DNA of 64,000 bases from Nocardioides sp. Lineage in GTDB: Bacteria; Actinomycetota; Actinomycetes; Propionibacteriales; Nocardioidaceae. Numbering within the stretch: the stretch's first letter is position 1; each line of letters opens with the position of its first letter. The stretch is taken from NCBI GenBank assembly GCA_037045645.1, contig JBAOIH010000004.1, positions 372,001 through 436,000 on the forward strand. The letters are read 5' to 3'. The notes below the pieces were generated by a model. The model was given only the letters and a program-made list of their open reading frames with translations. It did not search any database and was not told where the DNA came from. The position numbers were made by a program, and so were the translations under genes. Below are positions 1 through 10,459 of this stretch, one piece after another.

Positions 1-1
1 C

Positions 2-1525
<1,524 letters not shown>

Positions 1526-1545
1526 TCGCGGGTTAGGGTTCGCCC

Positions 1546-2736
1546 GTGCTCTCGGGAACTCGTACGACCGTCGTCGCTGCCTGCGCGCTGCTTGCGGGTC
1601 TGACCGCTCCGGCAGGTGCGCAGGCCAGCGAGACGGACTCGGCGACCATCGAGGCTCAGACGCGGATCGGCTCGGGATATTGGGACGGGCAGATCTCGGC
1701 CGACGGTCGGTTCTTCGTCACGACCGATGACGATCAGTTGATCCGGCATCGGCTGACCAGGAAGTCGATCAAGAAGGCCGTCCACAGCAAGTCGAGTCGG
1801 GCGCTCAAGAAGGCCGAATACAGCACCACGGTGCTGCACCCCGACGGCAAGTTCGCCTACGTCTTCGCCCACGGCTTCGGTCGTCGCTGGACGATCGAGA
1901 TCGCGCGCATCGACAAGTCGCGGCCGAAGTTCGTGCGGTCGTACGACTTCTCCGCGGCTGGCGGGGCGCGGTCTCGGTTGGCCGATGCCGTGATCACCCC
2001 CGACGGCGAGCGGCTCCTCCTACAGTTGCGCGACGACATCGTCAGTCTCGACCTCAGCCGACCGGGCAAGCCCAAGGTGCACGCGGTCCTCGACGGTGGG
2101 CTGGGCGACGTGCCGGGCATCCAGGCGCCGCTGGCGCTCTCGCCCGACGGGTCGACCCTGCTCACCGCAGTCGCCGACGACGGCCCGCTCGGCACGGTGC
2201 GCTTCGCGGTGTGGGGCAGCGATGACGCTGGCGACCTCACTCTGACCGGCGTACGCGAGACGATGATCGATGCCGAGGCCGAAACCGACAGCCCGCCACG
2301 TCTGACCGAGATCCTGACGGATGCTGGTTCGGCCTACCTCCAGGTCGAGGAGGCCACGGACGACGCGCCCGTCACCTCGGTCGTACGGGTGGCGCTGGAG
2401 GACGGCTCGAAGCTGTCGACGCTGCCGGGCGCGTTCAAGGGCTCGAACGAGGAACTCGCGGCTCTGGACACTGCCTACGATCGGGTGATCGGGTTGCGCA
2501 ACCGGCGCTGGAGCGGGGCCGAACCCCCTCGGGACAACGAACTGAGTCTCTTCTGGACCGATGCCGCGCTGGGCTCGATCAGTCAGGATCGTCGATTCGC
2601 TCGCGTGACGACGACGCCCGTGGTCTCGCACGCCGGCCCGAGCAAGGACAAGGTCTATCTGACAGTGCGCGACGGTCGGCGCACCCGGCTGCTCGCGGTC
2701 CGGCTGCCGTCGTCGCCGGGCGCCAACCCCTCCTGA
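1546..2736 (+). CDS. Secreted WD40/propeller-like protein of unknown function
   Basis: 396 residues starting at GTG 1546. The N-terminus has a clear Sec signal (hydrophobic stretch TTVVAACALLAGLTAPAGA, likely cut after AQA). The mature part is made of recurring blocks that resemble beta-propeller blades of the lactonase/TolB type (ISADGRFFVTTDDDQLIRH, HPDGKFAYVFAHG, ITPDGERLLLQL, LSPDGSTLLTAV). No catalytic motif is visible, so a binding or scaffold role outside the cell is an inference. The last 82 bases overlap the end of the convergent nei-type gene. Confidence 0.75.
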   Translation: MLSGTRTTVVAACALLAGLTAPAGAQASETDSATIEAQTRIGSGYWDGQISADGRFFVTTDDDQLIRHRLTRKSIKKAVHSKSSRALKKAEYSTTVLHPDGKFAYVFAHGFGRRWTIEIARIDKSRPKFVRSYDFSAAGGARSRLADAVITPDGERLLLQLRDDIVSLDLSRPGKPKVHAVLDGGLGDVPGIQAPLALSPDGSTLLTAVADDGPLGTVRFAVWGSDDAGDLTLTGVRETMIDAEAETDSPPRLTEILTDAGSAYLQVEEATDDAPVTSVVRVALEDGSKLSTLPGAFKGSNEELAALDTAYDRVIGLRNRRWSGAEPPRDNELSLFWTDAALGSISQDRRFARVTTTPVVSHAGPSKDKVYLTVRDGRRTRLLAVRLPSSPGANPS

Positions 2737-3485
2737 CAGGTCGGGCAGTAGTTCAGGGTGCGCTGGCGTCCCGGAGGCCCGACCGCGACGGCGCGGATCG
2801 GCGTACGACATCGCTGGCAGGGGAGTCCGACCCGGCCGTAGGCGAGCATCGCGGACTCGCCACGACCACGCCCGCGGGGCTTGTCGACCGCGTCGTGGAT
2901 CAAGCGATGCGCGTGTTGGATCAGCGTCGCCAACTCGTCGGGGTCACGACGTTGCGAACCAGGATTGAGCCGCGCCGCAAAAAGTGCCTCGCTGACCCAC
3001 ATCGTGCCCAGGCCGGCCAGGACCTGCTGATCGAGCAGCGCCTCACCCAGGGCTCGGCCGTCCGCACTCAGGTTTGCCGCCGCTCGCTCGGCGTCCCAGT
3101 CAGCGCCGAGTAGATCGGGACCGAGGTGACCGACGAGCGCGTCCTCGCGCTCGGTGCGTACGACGTCCAGGTTGCCCAGCTGGCGTCCCACTGCGACCGG
3201 GCCCTCGGTATGCAGCACGGCTCTGATCCGGTGGTCGCGAGTCGGAGGAGCGGACTCGAAGATCCGCCACGAGCCCTCCATCTTGAGGTGCGAGTGCAGC
3301 GTCACGTCGCCGCTGAGTCGGTGCAACAGGTGCTTGCCGCGCGCGATCACTTCGAGAGTCGTACGCCCACTCAGGTCGACCGCCGCGACGCTGGGAAACC
3401 TAAGGTCCGAGCGGGTGATCTCGCGCCCACGCAACGCGGCGTCGAGTCGTCGCGCCGTACGCAGCACCGCGTCTCCCTCTGGCAT
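2655..3485 (-). CDS. nei2: Endonuclease VIII / formamidopyrimidine-DNA glycosylase family protein (Nei2-like)
   Basis: Base-excision repair glycosylase/AP lyase, 276 residues. Start chosen at ATG 3485 because the family needs proline at position 2 as the catalytic nucleophile, and the product begins MPEGDAVLRTARRLDAAL. The helix-two-turn-helix region and a C-terminal zinc finger with four cysteines (LPCQRC ... YCPTCQ) are intact. An in-frame upstream extension to 3716 exists but would bury the catalytic proline and crosses a repeat array. The 3' end overlaps the convergent secreted-protein gene by 82 bp. Which lesion it prefers cannot be read from the sequence. Confidence 0.9.
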   Translation of the reverse strand: MPEGDAVLRTARRLDAALRGREITRSDLRFPSVAAVDLSGRTTLEVIARGKHLLHRLSGDVTLHSHLKMEGSWRIFESAPPTRDHRIRAVLHTEGPVAVGRQLGNLDVVRTEREDALVGHLGPDLLGADWDAERAAANLSADGRALGEALLDQQVLAGLGTMWVSEALFAARLNPGSQRRDPDELATLIQHAHRLIHDAVDKPRGRGRGESAMLAYGRVGLPCQRCRTPIRAVAVGPPGRQRTLNYCPTCQEGLAPGDDGSRTASSRVRRPSRTVR

Positions 3486-3496
3486 CCCCCCATCAT

Positions 3497-3684
3497 CGAC
3501 CTGTCGCGTCTGCGCACGAAAGTAGCCTCGACCTGTCGCGTCTGCGCACGAAACTGACCTCGACCTGTCGCTAGTGCTCGAGTTCTCCACAGGATGCGGA
3601 GCAGATGCGACAGGTGGGCCGGGTTGCGCGGAGCAGATGCGACAGGTGGGCCGGGTTGCGCGGAGCAGATGCGACAGGTCGGCG
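3497..3684. repeat. Two facing arrays of a 32-bp repeat between nei2 and the MFS gene
   Basis: On the left, units beginning CGACCTGTCGCGTCTGCGCA start at 3497 and 3529, with a partial unit at 3561: a 32-bp period. On the right, units beginning GCGGAGCAGATGCGACAGGT start at 3596, 3628 and 3660, again a 32-bp period. The core GCGACAGGT is shared, but in opposite orientation, so the two arrays form one large imperfect inverted repeat around 3571-3595. The 32-bp period is about three helical turns, which would put all cores on one face of the DNA. No protein-coding gene fits here. Confidence 0.8.
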
Positions 3685-3811
3685 AATGGACGCGGGTCCC
3701 GGTGACGTCCCATCATGGAGCCGTCGGTTCGCGACCTGCGACGGCCCGTGTTGGCGCCTGTTGGTAGGGGCGCCGACTCGCCTTCACCCGCACCTGCTGG
3801 AAGTCCACCGC

Positions 3812-5089
3812 ATGACCGCGTCCCCAGAATTGAGCGCAGAACTGAGCCCAGAATCGAGCCCAGAATCGAGCGCAGAATCGAGCCCAGAACTCAGCGCCGC
3901 GACCGCGACCCGCGCCGACGTCGAAACGCCCGCCCGCCACCATCTGCTCGCGATGATCGCGCTCGGCATGGGTGGTTTCGCGATCGGTACGACCGAGTTC
4001 GTCACGATGGGCCTGCTGCCGCAGATCGCGGACGGCGTCGCCGTCTCGATCCCGCAGGCGGGTCACGTCATCTCGGCGTACGCCCTGGGCGTCGTCGTCG
4101 GCGCCCCCGTGCTGGCTGTGCTGACCACGAAGCTACCGCGCAAAGGGCTCCTGATCGCGTTGATGGCGACGTTCGCGCTCGGCAATGCGGCCAGCGCGAT
4201 CGCAGGCTCGTACGGCCTGCTCTTCCTGGCGCGATTCGCAGCCGGCCTGCCGCATGGGGCCTACTTCGGAGTCGCCAGCCTGGTGGCCGCCGCGATGGTT
4301 CCGCCCAACCGCAAGGGCCGCGCCATCTCCCAGGTGATGATGGGCATCTCGGTCTCTCAAGTGGTCGGCGTTCCCTTCGGCACCTGGATGGGCCAAGAGC
4401 TTGGCTGGCGACTGGCTTTCTGGTCCGTGGCCGCGCTCGGTGTGCTCACTTTCGCGCTCGTCGCGGCATTCGTACCCGTGTCCGAGGGCAACGCTGATGC
4501 GTCCTGGCGTACGGAGTTGCGCGCCTTCAAACTCCCTCAGGTCTGGCTGACGTTGCTGGCCGGCGCGATCGGCTTCGGCGGCATGTTCGCGGTCTATTCC
4601 TACATCGCGCCGACCGTCACCGAGGTCGCAGGACTGCACGAGAGCGCGGTGCCGATCTTCTTGTTCGTGTTCGGCATCGGCAGCGTCCTCGGCATGTGGC
4701 TGGCCGGCGTGCTCGCCGACTGGTCGGTCTTCCGGGCACTGCTGATGGGGGCGGCCGGGCTGGCTGTCGTACTCGCACTCTTCTGGGTGACCGCGCCCAC
4801 CGGTTGGGGTCTGCTGCCTGCGGCCTTCCTGACGCCGATCCTCGGGTCGCTGCTGGTGATGTGCTTGCAACTGCGACTGATGGAGGTCGCCGGTGACGCC
4901 AAGACCCTGGGCGCGGCGATGAACCACGCCTCGCTCAACATCGCCAACGCCCTGGGCGCCTGGCTGGGTGGCGTCGTGATCGCGGCGGGGTACGGCTATC
5001 GCTCGCCGGCGCTCGCGGGCATCGCGCTGTCCATCGCGGGACTGCTGGTGATCCTCGCCAGCGCGAGGCTGCACCTCAAGACCCGTTGA
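3812..5089 (+). CDS. MFS transporter, DHA1 (AraJ/chloramphenicol-exporter) type
   Basis: Major facilitator protein of 425 residues and about 12 membrane helices, probably an exporter of drugs or sugars driven by protons. The first helix carries the family hallmark GFAIGTTEFVTMGLLPQIA and a later loop has the motif RFAAGLPHGAYFGVASL. Start set at ATG 3812; in-frame upstream codons cross the 32-bp repeat array and look non-coding. Residues 5-28 are a low-complexity repeat of P/A-E-S/L-S, unusual for this family. It ends 2 bp before the convergent sigma-partner gene. The substrate is not predictable. Confidence 0.88.
   Translation: MTASPELSAELSPESSPESSAESSPELSAATATRADVETPARHHLLAMIALGMGGFAIGTTEFVTMGLLPQIADGVAVSIPQAGHVISAYALGVVVGAPVLAVLTTKLPRKGLLIALMATFALGNAASAIAGSYGLLFLARFAAGLPHGAYFGVASLVAAAMVPPNRKGRAISQVMMGISVSQVVGVPFGTWMGQELGWRLAFWSVAALGVLTFALVAAFVPVSEGNADASWRTELRAFKLPQVWLTLLAGAIGFGGMFAVYSYIAPTVTEVAGLHESAVPIFLFVFGIGSVLGMWLAGVLADWSVFRALLMGAAGLAVVLALFWVTAPTGWGLLPAAFLTPILGSLLVMCLQLRLMEVAGDAKTLGAAMNHASLNIANALGAWLGGVVIAAGYGYRSPALAGIALSIAGLLVILASARLHLKTR
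3824..3895 (+). repeat. Six 12-bp tandem units in the MFS reading frame
   Basis: Consecutive units of the type CCAGAATCGAGC, reading P/A-E-L/S-S six times at the N-terminus of the transporter before its first membrane helix. Units differ by single substitutions. Unit gain or loss would keep the frame. Confidence 0.85.
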
Positions 5090-5090
5090 G

Positions 5091-6318
5091 TCAGTTCCCA
5101 CTCACGAAACCAGGGATCGCCCGCTCGTACCATTCGGTTCCGTCGTTGCTGCACATCAGTGGGCCGTGGTCGTCGCTGCCCAGCATGCAGACCCCATCGC
5201 CGCTGGCGAACGGTGTTCGGTCCACGCCGACGACGGGAATGGGCAAGGCATTGCCCTCGGAGTCGATCATGATCAGCCCGCCGTCCGCACTGAGGTAGGC
5301 GTTGCCGTGGCTGTCCACCGCGATGCCGCTCGGATTCTGCGGAGCAGAGTTGCGGTCAGTGCCAGTGTCCAGTCCCTTCACGTCCAGCCAACTCTCGCCA
5401 CCATCGGAACTGACCCAGGCGCCGGGGACGAAGAAGTCCTTGTCGCTCTGGGCGACTGCCACGGCAAAGATGTGGTCGCCGTGACCGGTCACGTCGACGT
5501 GGACGACGGGCACGTCGAAGCGCGGCCTCATCGAGGCTCCAGTTCTCCCCGTCAGCGGTCGAGCGCAGCGACCAGCCGGACTTCTGGTTGCCCTCCGCGA
5601 CGACGAGCCGCCCGTCCGGCGTCTGATAGCCCGCCTGCCATAACGGCTGGTTGATCCGATAGGCGATTGCGCGCGTCGCGTCATAACTGACCATGCCGAC
5701 GCCGTCCAGCATCACGACTTCGTCACCCGGGCGCGGCTCGGTCCAGTCGCCTTGTCGCAATTCCACACGATCGCCGTCGGAGCGCATGCGTACGAGCGTG
5801 TCGTCACCGAACTGTGTCAGCAGCCACCCGTCACTGACCGCGGCCATGCCCACTGGTTGCGAACCCAGCACGCGGCCGAAGACGTCGCCATCCGGGTCTT
5901 GCGTCACCACCGCGAACTCGCAGTGGCGCGCCCCCTTGCATGCGCGCCACGTCACGGCGACGGTCCCGTCCGAGGCGCCGTGCGGCGGCCAGGGGTGCAC
6001 GAGTTTGCGCGACAGCAGTTCCCGTACGTCCGAGGGCAAGCGCGGGTCGACCCCGGGCCGGTCACTCGATTCGGGGACCGAGGGAGTGAACGTCGACGAG
6101 GCGACCGAGGGCGCGGACGTGGCCGGGCCCGTGTCGCTGCGCGGCGCGTCGAGGAACTGCCAGCCCACTCCCGCGATCACGGCCGCTGCGGCGATGGAGC
6201 CCACTGTCGCCCTGCGCTGTCGACGCTTGCGCGCGGCCGTTGCCCGAGTGCGTACGTCATCGAAGTGCGGGATCCGCACCCGCTCGGCGATCTCGTGGGG
6301 AAGCTCGGTGGGGTTCAT
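5091..6318 (-). CDS. Membrane-anchored sigma-factor partner (putative anti-sigma) with propeller-like outer domain; apparent frameshift
   Basis: Begins with ATGA overlap to the upstream ECF sigma gene, so the two are translationally coupled. The product has a basic cytoplasmic segment of about 38 residues, one membrane helix (about residues 40-57, SIAAAAVIAGVGWQFL), a Ser/Thr/Pro linker and an outer domain with BNR/sialidase-like blocks (STADGENWS, WVSSDGGESW, SNDGTEWYERA). The frame breaks near 5525-5535: reading continues perfectly after removing one base (total length 1228 is 3n+1). The usual zinc anti-sigma motif HxxxCxxC is not seen, so the anti-sigma role rests on coupling and topology. 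Confidence 0.65.
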
Positions 6319-6824
6319 GACGGGGCTCCTTGTGGGTCGTCGAAGTCATCGGCCAGCAGGTCGGCCAGTGCCGCTCGACCGCGAGACAGTCGAGCTTTCA
6401 CGGTGCCCACTGGCACGCCGAGGGTGTCGGCGACTTCGTGCACGGGCAGGTCGGCGAAGTGGAACAACGCGAGCGCCTCTCGCTGGTGGTGGGGGAGTCG
6501 GCGCAGTGCTGCGAGCAGCGCGATGCGGTCGGCGGGCAGGTCTTCGTACGCAGACTCGGCCACCCACTGCGCGGCGCGATCGCGAAACCAGCGTTGCCGT
6601 CGCCAGCGGCTCCGTGCCACGTTCACGGCGACCGTACGCAGCCACGCCTCGGGATTGTCGGTGCGCTGGAAGGCGCGTCCGGCGTTGAGCGCCCGAGCAA
6701 ACGCCTCCATCACCACGTCCTCGGCCTCGACCGGGTCGCCGGTGACGCCGGTGAGTTGGCCGACCAGGCGCCGATAGGAGGCCTCATAGACCTCCTGGAC
6801 GTGCTCCTCGGCGCTCCCGGCCAT
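6315..6824 (-). CDS. ECF RNA polymerase sigma factor
   Basis: Extracytoplasmic-function sigma factor of 169 residues. Region 2 is seen as YRRLVGQLTGVTGDPVEAED followed by DVVMEAFARAL and NPEAWLRTVAVNVARSRWRR; region 4 as LRRLPHHQREALALFHFADL and the helix-turn-helix DTLGVPVGTVKARLSRGRAAL. Start at ATG 6824 is preferred; ATG 6875 (17 residues longer) is also possible. Its stop overlaps the start of the membrane partner gene by 4 bp. It diverges from trpS, with about 110 bp between the starts. Confidence 0.9.
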   Translation of the reverse strand: MAGSAEEHVQEVYEASYRRLVGQLTGVTGDPVEAEDVVMEAFARALNAGRAFQRTDNPEAWLRTVAVNVARSRWRRQRWFRDRAAQWVAESAYEDLPADRIALLAALRRLPHHQREALALFHFADLPVHEVADTLGVPVGTVKARLSRGRAALADLLADDFDDPQGAPS

Positions 6825-6936
6825 GCCCCAGACTCCCACCTCGACGACAGCCGCCGAGTTCTTTGTGGTGCTCATGACCAGACGACTCACGAACCCCGGG
6901 ATCGGTTGCATCGGCCGTCTTGGAAGAATGTTGCCC

Positions 6937-7962
6937 ATGTCTGACGCACCAACCGCACGTCCGCGCGTACTCTCCGGCATCCAGCCGACCGCCGACTCGT
7001 TCCACTTCGGCAACTACCTCGGCGCGCTGCGGCAGTGGGTGGACCTGCAAGCCGACTACGAACCGTTCTTCTTCATCGCCGACCTGCACGCGATCACGGT
7101 CGAGCAGGACCCGAAGGTGCTGCGCGAACGCACCCGACGCGCGGCAGCGCAGTTGCTGGCGATGGGAATCGACCCGGAGCGCTCGGCGATCTTCGTGCAG
7201 AGTCAGGTGCCCGCGCACGCCCAGGCGGGCTGGGTGCTGCAGTGTCTGACCGGGTTCGGTGAGGCCCGTCGGATGACGCAGTTCAAGGACAAGTCCGCCA
7301 AGGGCGGGGAAGGTGCGTCGAGCGTCGGTCTGTTCACCTACCCGATCCTCCAGGCGGCCGACATCTTGCTCTACCGCCCGGCGTACGTCCCCGTCGGCGA
7401 GGACCAGCGCCAACACCTCGAACTCACCCGCGACCTCGCGCAGCGGTTCAACCACCGTTACAAGAAGACCTTCCGGCTGCCGGAGCCCTACATCTTGAAG
7501 GAGACGGCCAAGATCACCGATCTGCAGGAGCCGACGGCCAAGATGTCGAAGTCGGCGTCGTCACCCAGCGGCATCATCGAACTCCTCGACGACCCCAAGG
7601 TCTCGGCCAAGAAGATCCGCTCCGCCGTCACCGACAGCGAAGCCGAAGTGCGCTTCGACGTCGAGAACAAGCCCGGTGTCAGCAACCTCCTCACGATCTT
7701 CTCCGCCCTCACCGGTGCGTCCATCCCCGACCTCGAGAACGCGTACGAGGGCCGTGGCTATGGCGACCTCAAGGGCGACCTGGCCGACGCGGTGGTGGAG
7801 TTCGTGACGCCATTTCGTGACCGTACGCTCGCCCTGCTTGCCGATGGCGAGGAACTCGACCGCGTGCTTGCCTCGGGTCGCGAGCGAGCGGAGTCGGTCG
7901 CGTCCGCCACTCTGCGTGACGTGTACGACCGCGTGGGTTTCCTGACCACTTCCCAGGGCTAA
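6937..7962 (+). CDS. trpS: Tryptophanyl-tRNA synthetase
   Basis: Charges tRNA-Trp; class I synthetase of 341 residues. The HIGH-like element is visible as SFHFGNYLGAL and the KMSKS loop as AKMSKSASS. Both ATP-binding motifs and the full length for the family (about 330-345) are present. Start at ATG 6937 is supported by GGAAGA nine bases upstream; the alternative ATG 6928 sits too close to that site. The next gene follows after 9 bp. Confidence 0.95.
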   Translation: MSDAPTARPRVLSGIQPTADSFHFGNYLGALRQWVDLQADYEPFFFIADLHAITVEQDPKVLRERTRRAAAQLLAMGIDPERSAIFVQSQVPAHAQAGWVLQCLTGFGEARRMTQFKDKSAKGGEGASSVGLFTYPILQAADILLYRPAYVPVGEDQRQHLELTRDLAQRFNHRYKKTFRLPEPYILKETAKITDLQEPTAKMSKSASSPSGIIELLDDPKVSAKKIRSAVTDSEAEVRFDVENKPGVSNLLTIFSALTGASIPDLENAYEGRGYGDLKGDLADAVVEFVTPFRDRTLALLADGEELDRVLASGRERAESVASATLRDVYDRVGFLTTSQG

Positions 7963-7971
7963 AGTGATCCG

Positions 7972-8484
7972 ATGCCCACAGTCGGAGTCTCGATCGCGGT
8001 GCCCGAGCCGTGGGCTACGCAATTGCAGGACTACCGCACCTCGATCGGTGATCTGACCGCGGCTCTGATCCCTACCCACGTCACGCTCGTCCCGCCTCAA
8101 GAGGTCGAGGATTTCGATGAGGTGGCGGCCCACTTGGAGCGTGCGAGTGCGGGGGTCGCCTCCTTCCGGATTCACTTGCGCGGGACGGGCACCTTCCGTC
8201 CGGTGTCCCCGGTGGTGTTCGTGACGGTGGCCGAGGGCATCTCGGCGTGCGAGGCGCTGGCGCAACGGTTGCGGTCGGGGCCTCTCGACGTGCCGCTGAA
8301 GTTTCCGTACCACCCCCACGTCACCATCGCTCATCATCTCGACGACGTGGCGCTCGACCGGGCGTACGCCGAACTAGCCGACTTCGAGTGTCTCTTCGAC
8401 GTCTCGCAGTTCCACCTCTATCTGCACGATGACGAGGCCGGCTGGCAGCCGACTCGTGCGTTCCCCCTCGGACGAGGAGTCTGA
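7972..8484 (+). CDS. thpR: 2'-5' RNA ligase / cyclic phosphodiesterase family protein
   Basis: 170 residues with the two HxT motifs that define the 2H phosphoesterase superfamily: THVTLVPP at about residues 35-42 and HPHVTIAHH at about 118-126. Family members hydrolyse or ligate 2'-5' linkages or 2',3'-cyclic phosphates in RNA; the physiological substrate is not known. Length fits. It follows trpS after 9 bp, and its TGA overlaps the ATG of the next gene by one base, so it is probably in one operon. Confidence 0.88.
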   Translation: MPTVGVSIAVPEPWATQLQDYRTSIGDLTAALIPTHVTLVPPQEVEDFDEVAAHLERASAGVASFRIHLRGTGTFRPVSPVVFVTVAEGISACEALAQRLRSGPLDVPLKFPYHPHVTIAHHLDDVALDRAYAELADFECLFDVSQFHLYLHDDEAGWQPTRAFPLGRGV

Positions 8485-9644
8485 TGAGTTCATTCAAGAC
8501 GCGGGCGACCGCGACACTGGAGCGCGCCCGCGAGACGGTGCCGTTGCTCGACCACGTGATCCGGATGGTGCAGCACTACGGCACCGTCAACGGCTCGATG
8601 CTGGCCGGCGGGGTGACGTACTTCGCCTTCTTGTCGTTCTTCCCCATCCTGGCCTTGGCCTTCTTCGTGATCGGGTACGTCGCGCGCGTCTATCCCGACG
8701 CGCAGCAGGATCTGGTCGAGGCGATCGGCACCGTGCTGCCGGGGATGATCGGCGACGGCAAGGGCGAGATCTCGCTGGCCTCTATGTCGAAGTACGGCGG
8801 CGCGGCCGGGCTGATCGGTGTGCTCGGCCTGCTCTATTCGGGGCTGAGTTGGGTCAGCGGGATGCGTACGGCTCTCCTCGCGGTCTTCGAGAAGCCGGCC
8901 GAGGAGCAGGGGAACTTCCTGGTCGGCTACGTGCGCGACCTCGCCGCGCTGGGCGTCATCGGGATCGTGCTCGTCGTCAGCGTGGGTCTGTCGAGCGTGG
9001 TGACCGGCTTCTCGGAGAAGTTGCTCGCACTCGTCGGGCTGGGCGCCGAACTTCGCCCCGCGTTGGCGGTGCTCACGGTGCTGGTGGGTCTGGCTGCCAA
9101 CGCCTTGCTGTTCTTCGCGCTGTTCCGGCTGCTGGCGGCGCCCGACACCCCTCGGCGGTCCCTGTGGTCGGGCGCACTCCTGGGTGCGCTCGGTTTCGAG
9201 GCACTGAAGTGGGCCTCGACCTATCTGATGGCCTCGACCAAGAACCAGCCGGCCTTCCAGGCCTTCGGCATCGCCTTGATCCTGCTGGTGTGGATCAACT
9301 ACTTCTCGCGGGTGGTCATGTACGCCGCCGCGTGGGCGCACACGTCGGCCGCCGCCCGCGCCCCCCGCGAGTCAGCAGATCTTCCCGCCGAGCCGGCAGG
9401 TCTTCCCGCCGAGTCAGCAGATCTTCCGGACTCGTCGGCCTTGGCAGCGAGGGTCCGCGAAGCGCGAACGTTGGATCCAGAGGAACTGCGCGAACTACGT
9501 GAACTGCGTGAGTTCCGTGAGTCCGTACGATCGGCCGGCGGTGGCACGCGAACGTCGCGACCGAACGCAGTCGAGCGGACGGCCAACTTCGCGGCGGGTG
9601 CGGCATTGATGTGGCTGCTCGGCTGGCTTCGGCGGGGCCGATGA
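8484..9644 (+). CDS. YihY/BrkB family inner-membrane protein
   Basis: 386 residues with about six membrane helices. Family landmarks are GGVTYFAFLSFFPILALAF near residue 40 and the segment ALGFEALKWASTYL followed by a helix ending VWINYFSRVVMYAAAWAH. Function of the family is unresolved; it is not an RNase despite old naming. After the membrane domain comes a charged tail with three ESADLPA-like repeats and a run of ELRELRE units, then one more short hydrophobic segment at the C-terminus. Translationally coupled on both sides (TGATG upstream, ATGA downstream). Confidence 0.85.
   Translation: MSSFKTRATATLERARETVPLLDHVIRMVQHYGTVNGSMLAGGVTYFAFLSFFPILALAFFVIGYVARVYPDAQQDLVEAIGTVLPGMIGDGKGEISLASMSKYGGAAGLIGVLGLLYSGLSWVSGMRTALLAVFEKPAEEQGNFLVGYVRDLAALGVIGIVLVVSVGLSSVVTGFSEKLLALVGLGAELRPALAVLTVLVGLAANALLFFALFRLLAAPDTPRRSLWSGALLGALGFEALKWASTYLMASTKNQPAFQAFGIALILLVWINYFSRVVMYAAAWAHTSAAARAPRESADLPAEPAGLPAESADLPDSSALAARVREARTLDPEELRELRELREFRESVRSAGGGTRTSRPNAVERTANFAAGAALMWLLGWLRRGR
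9369..9431 (+). repeat. Three 21-bp tandem units in the YihY-family reading frame
   Basis: Units of the type GAGTCAGCAGATCTTCCCGCC encode E-S/P-A-D/G-L-P-A in the cytoplasmic tail. The first and third are nearly identical and the middle one differs at four positions. In-frame length, so copy change would not break the gene. Confidence 0.8.
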
Positions 9645-10426
9645 CTGCCGGCGAACTGCTCGCCGTCTATGACGAGCAGTTGCGTACGACCGCCGAGGTT
9701 CGCAGCGCCCAAGACGTGACGCGCGACGGGCCGCTGCTGCGAGCGCGTTTCGACCGAGGAGGCTTCGTCACGTATCGCGATCTCGGCGGACTCACAGGCG
9801 CCGAACTCGACAACTTGATCGCGCGTACGATCACCCATTTCGAGACCCAGTCGAACCTCGACGATTTCGAGTGGAAGTCACGCGGCCACGATGCGCCGCC
9901 CGACCTGGGGGAGCGGCTGATCGCCGCTGGCCTAACCCCGGAAGAGGTCGAGACGGTGATGCTCGGGGAAGCCGCCGGGCTCGTGGCGTCGCAGCCTCCG
10001 GCGGGTGTGACCGTACGCCGGGTCGATCAACTGCCCGACCGAGCCGACGTGATCGGTCGAGCAGCGGCGTTGCAGGCCGCTATCTTCGGCGCCGGTCCAA
10101 CTGCCGACGAGGTACTCGCCAGGCTAGACCGGGATCCGGTTCACGCGCAGTTCTGGATCGCCGAGGCCGAGGGCGAGATCATCAGCGCCGGCCGACTCGA
10201 ACTCGTACCCGGTACGGAGGTCGCCGGTCTTTGGGGCGGCGCGACTCATCCCGACCACCGTGGCCGGGGCGTGTATCGAGCCCTCACCGCCGCCCGTGCG
10301 CGCGCCACGCTTGACGCGGGGTGGCGGTACCTGCACTCGGACAGCACGGCGATGTCACGCCCGATCCTGGAGAGGTCGGGTCTGGTCGCGATCACGACCA
10401 CAACGCCGTACGTCTGGACTCGCTGA
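9641..10426 (+). CDS. GNAT family N-acetyltransferase
   Basis: 261 residues. The C-terminal half carries the GNAT fold: a beta strand GEIISAGRLELVPGTEVAGLWG, then GATHPDHRGRGVYRALTAAR, which is the acetyl-CoA pyrophosphate loop (R/Q-x-x-G-x-G/A). The N-terminal half is a separate alpha-helical region of unknown role. Start ATG 9641 overlaps the previous stop by 4 bp. Acceptor substrate unknown. It converges on sdhB with a 33-bp gap. Confidence 0.85.
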   Translation: MTAGELLAVYDEQLRTTAEVRSAQDVTRDGPLLRARFDRGGFVTYRDLGGLTGAELDNLIARTITHFETQSNLDDFEWKSRGHDAPPDLGERLIAAGLTPEEVETVMLGEAAGLVASQPPAGVTVRRVDQLPDRADVIGRAAALQAAIFGAGPTADEVLARLDRDPVHAQFWIAEAEGEIISAGRLELVPGTEVAGLWGGATHPDHRGRGVYRALTAARARATLDAGWRYLHSDSTAMSRPILERSGLVAITTTTPYVWTR

Positions 10427-10459
10427 CCGGGGGCGGGTCAACGCCCCTCGCCAAACGCC

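Noticed and set aside
3497..3684. Possible CRISPR array
   Set aside because: The 32-bp units are contiguous and mutually similar, with no unique spacers, and the two halves face each other; no cas genes nearby.
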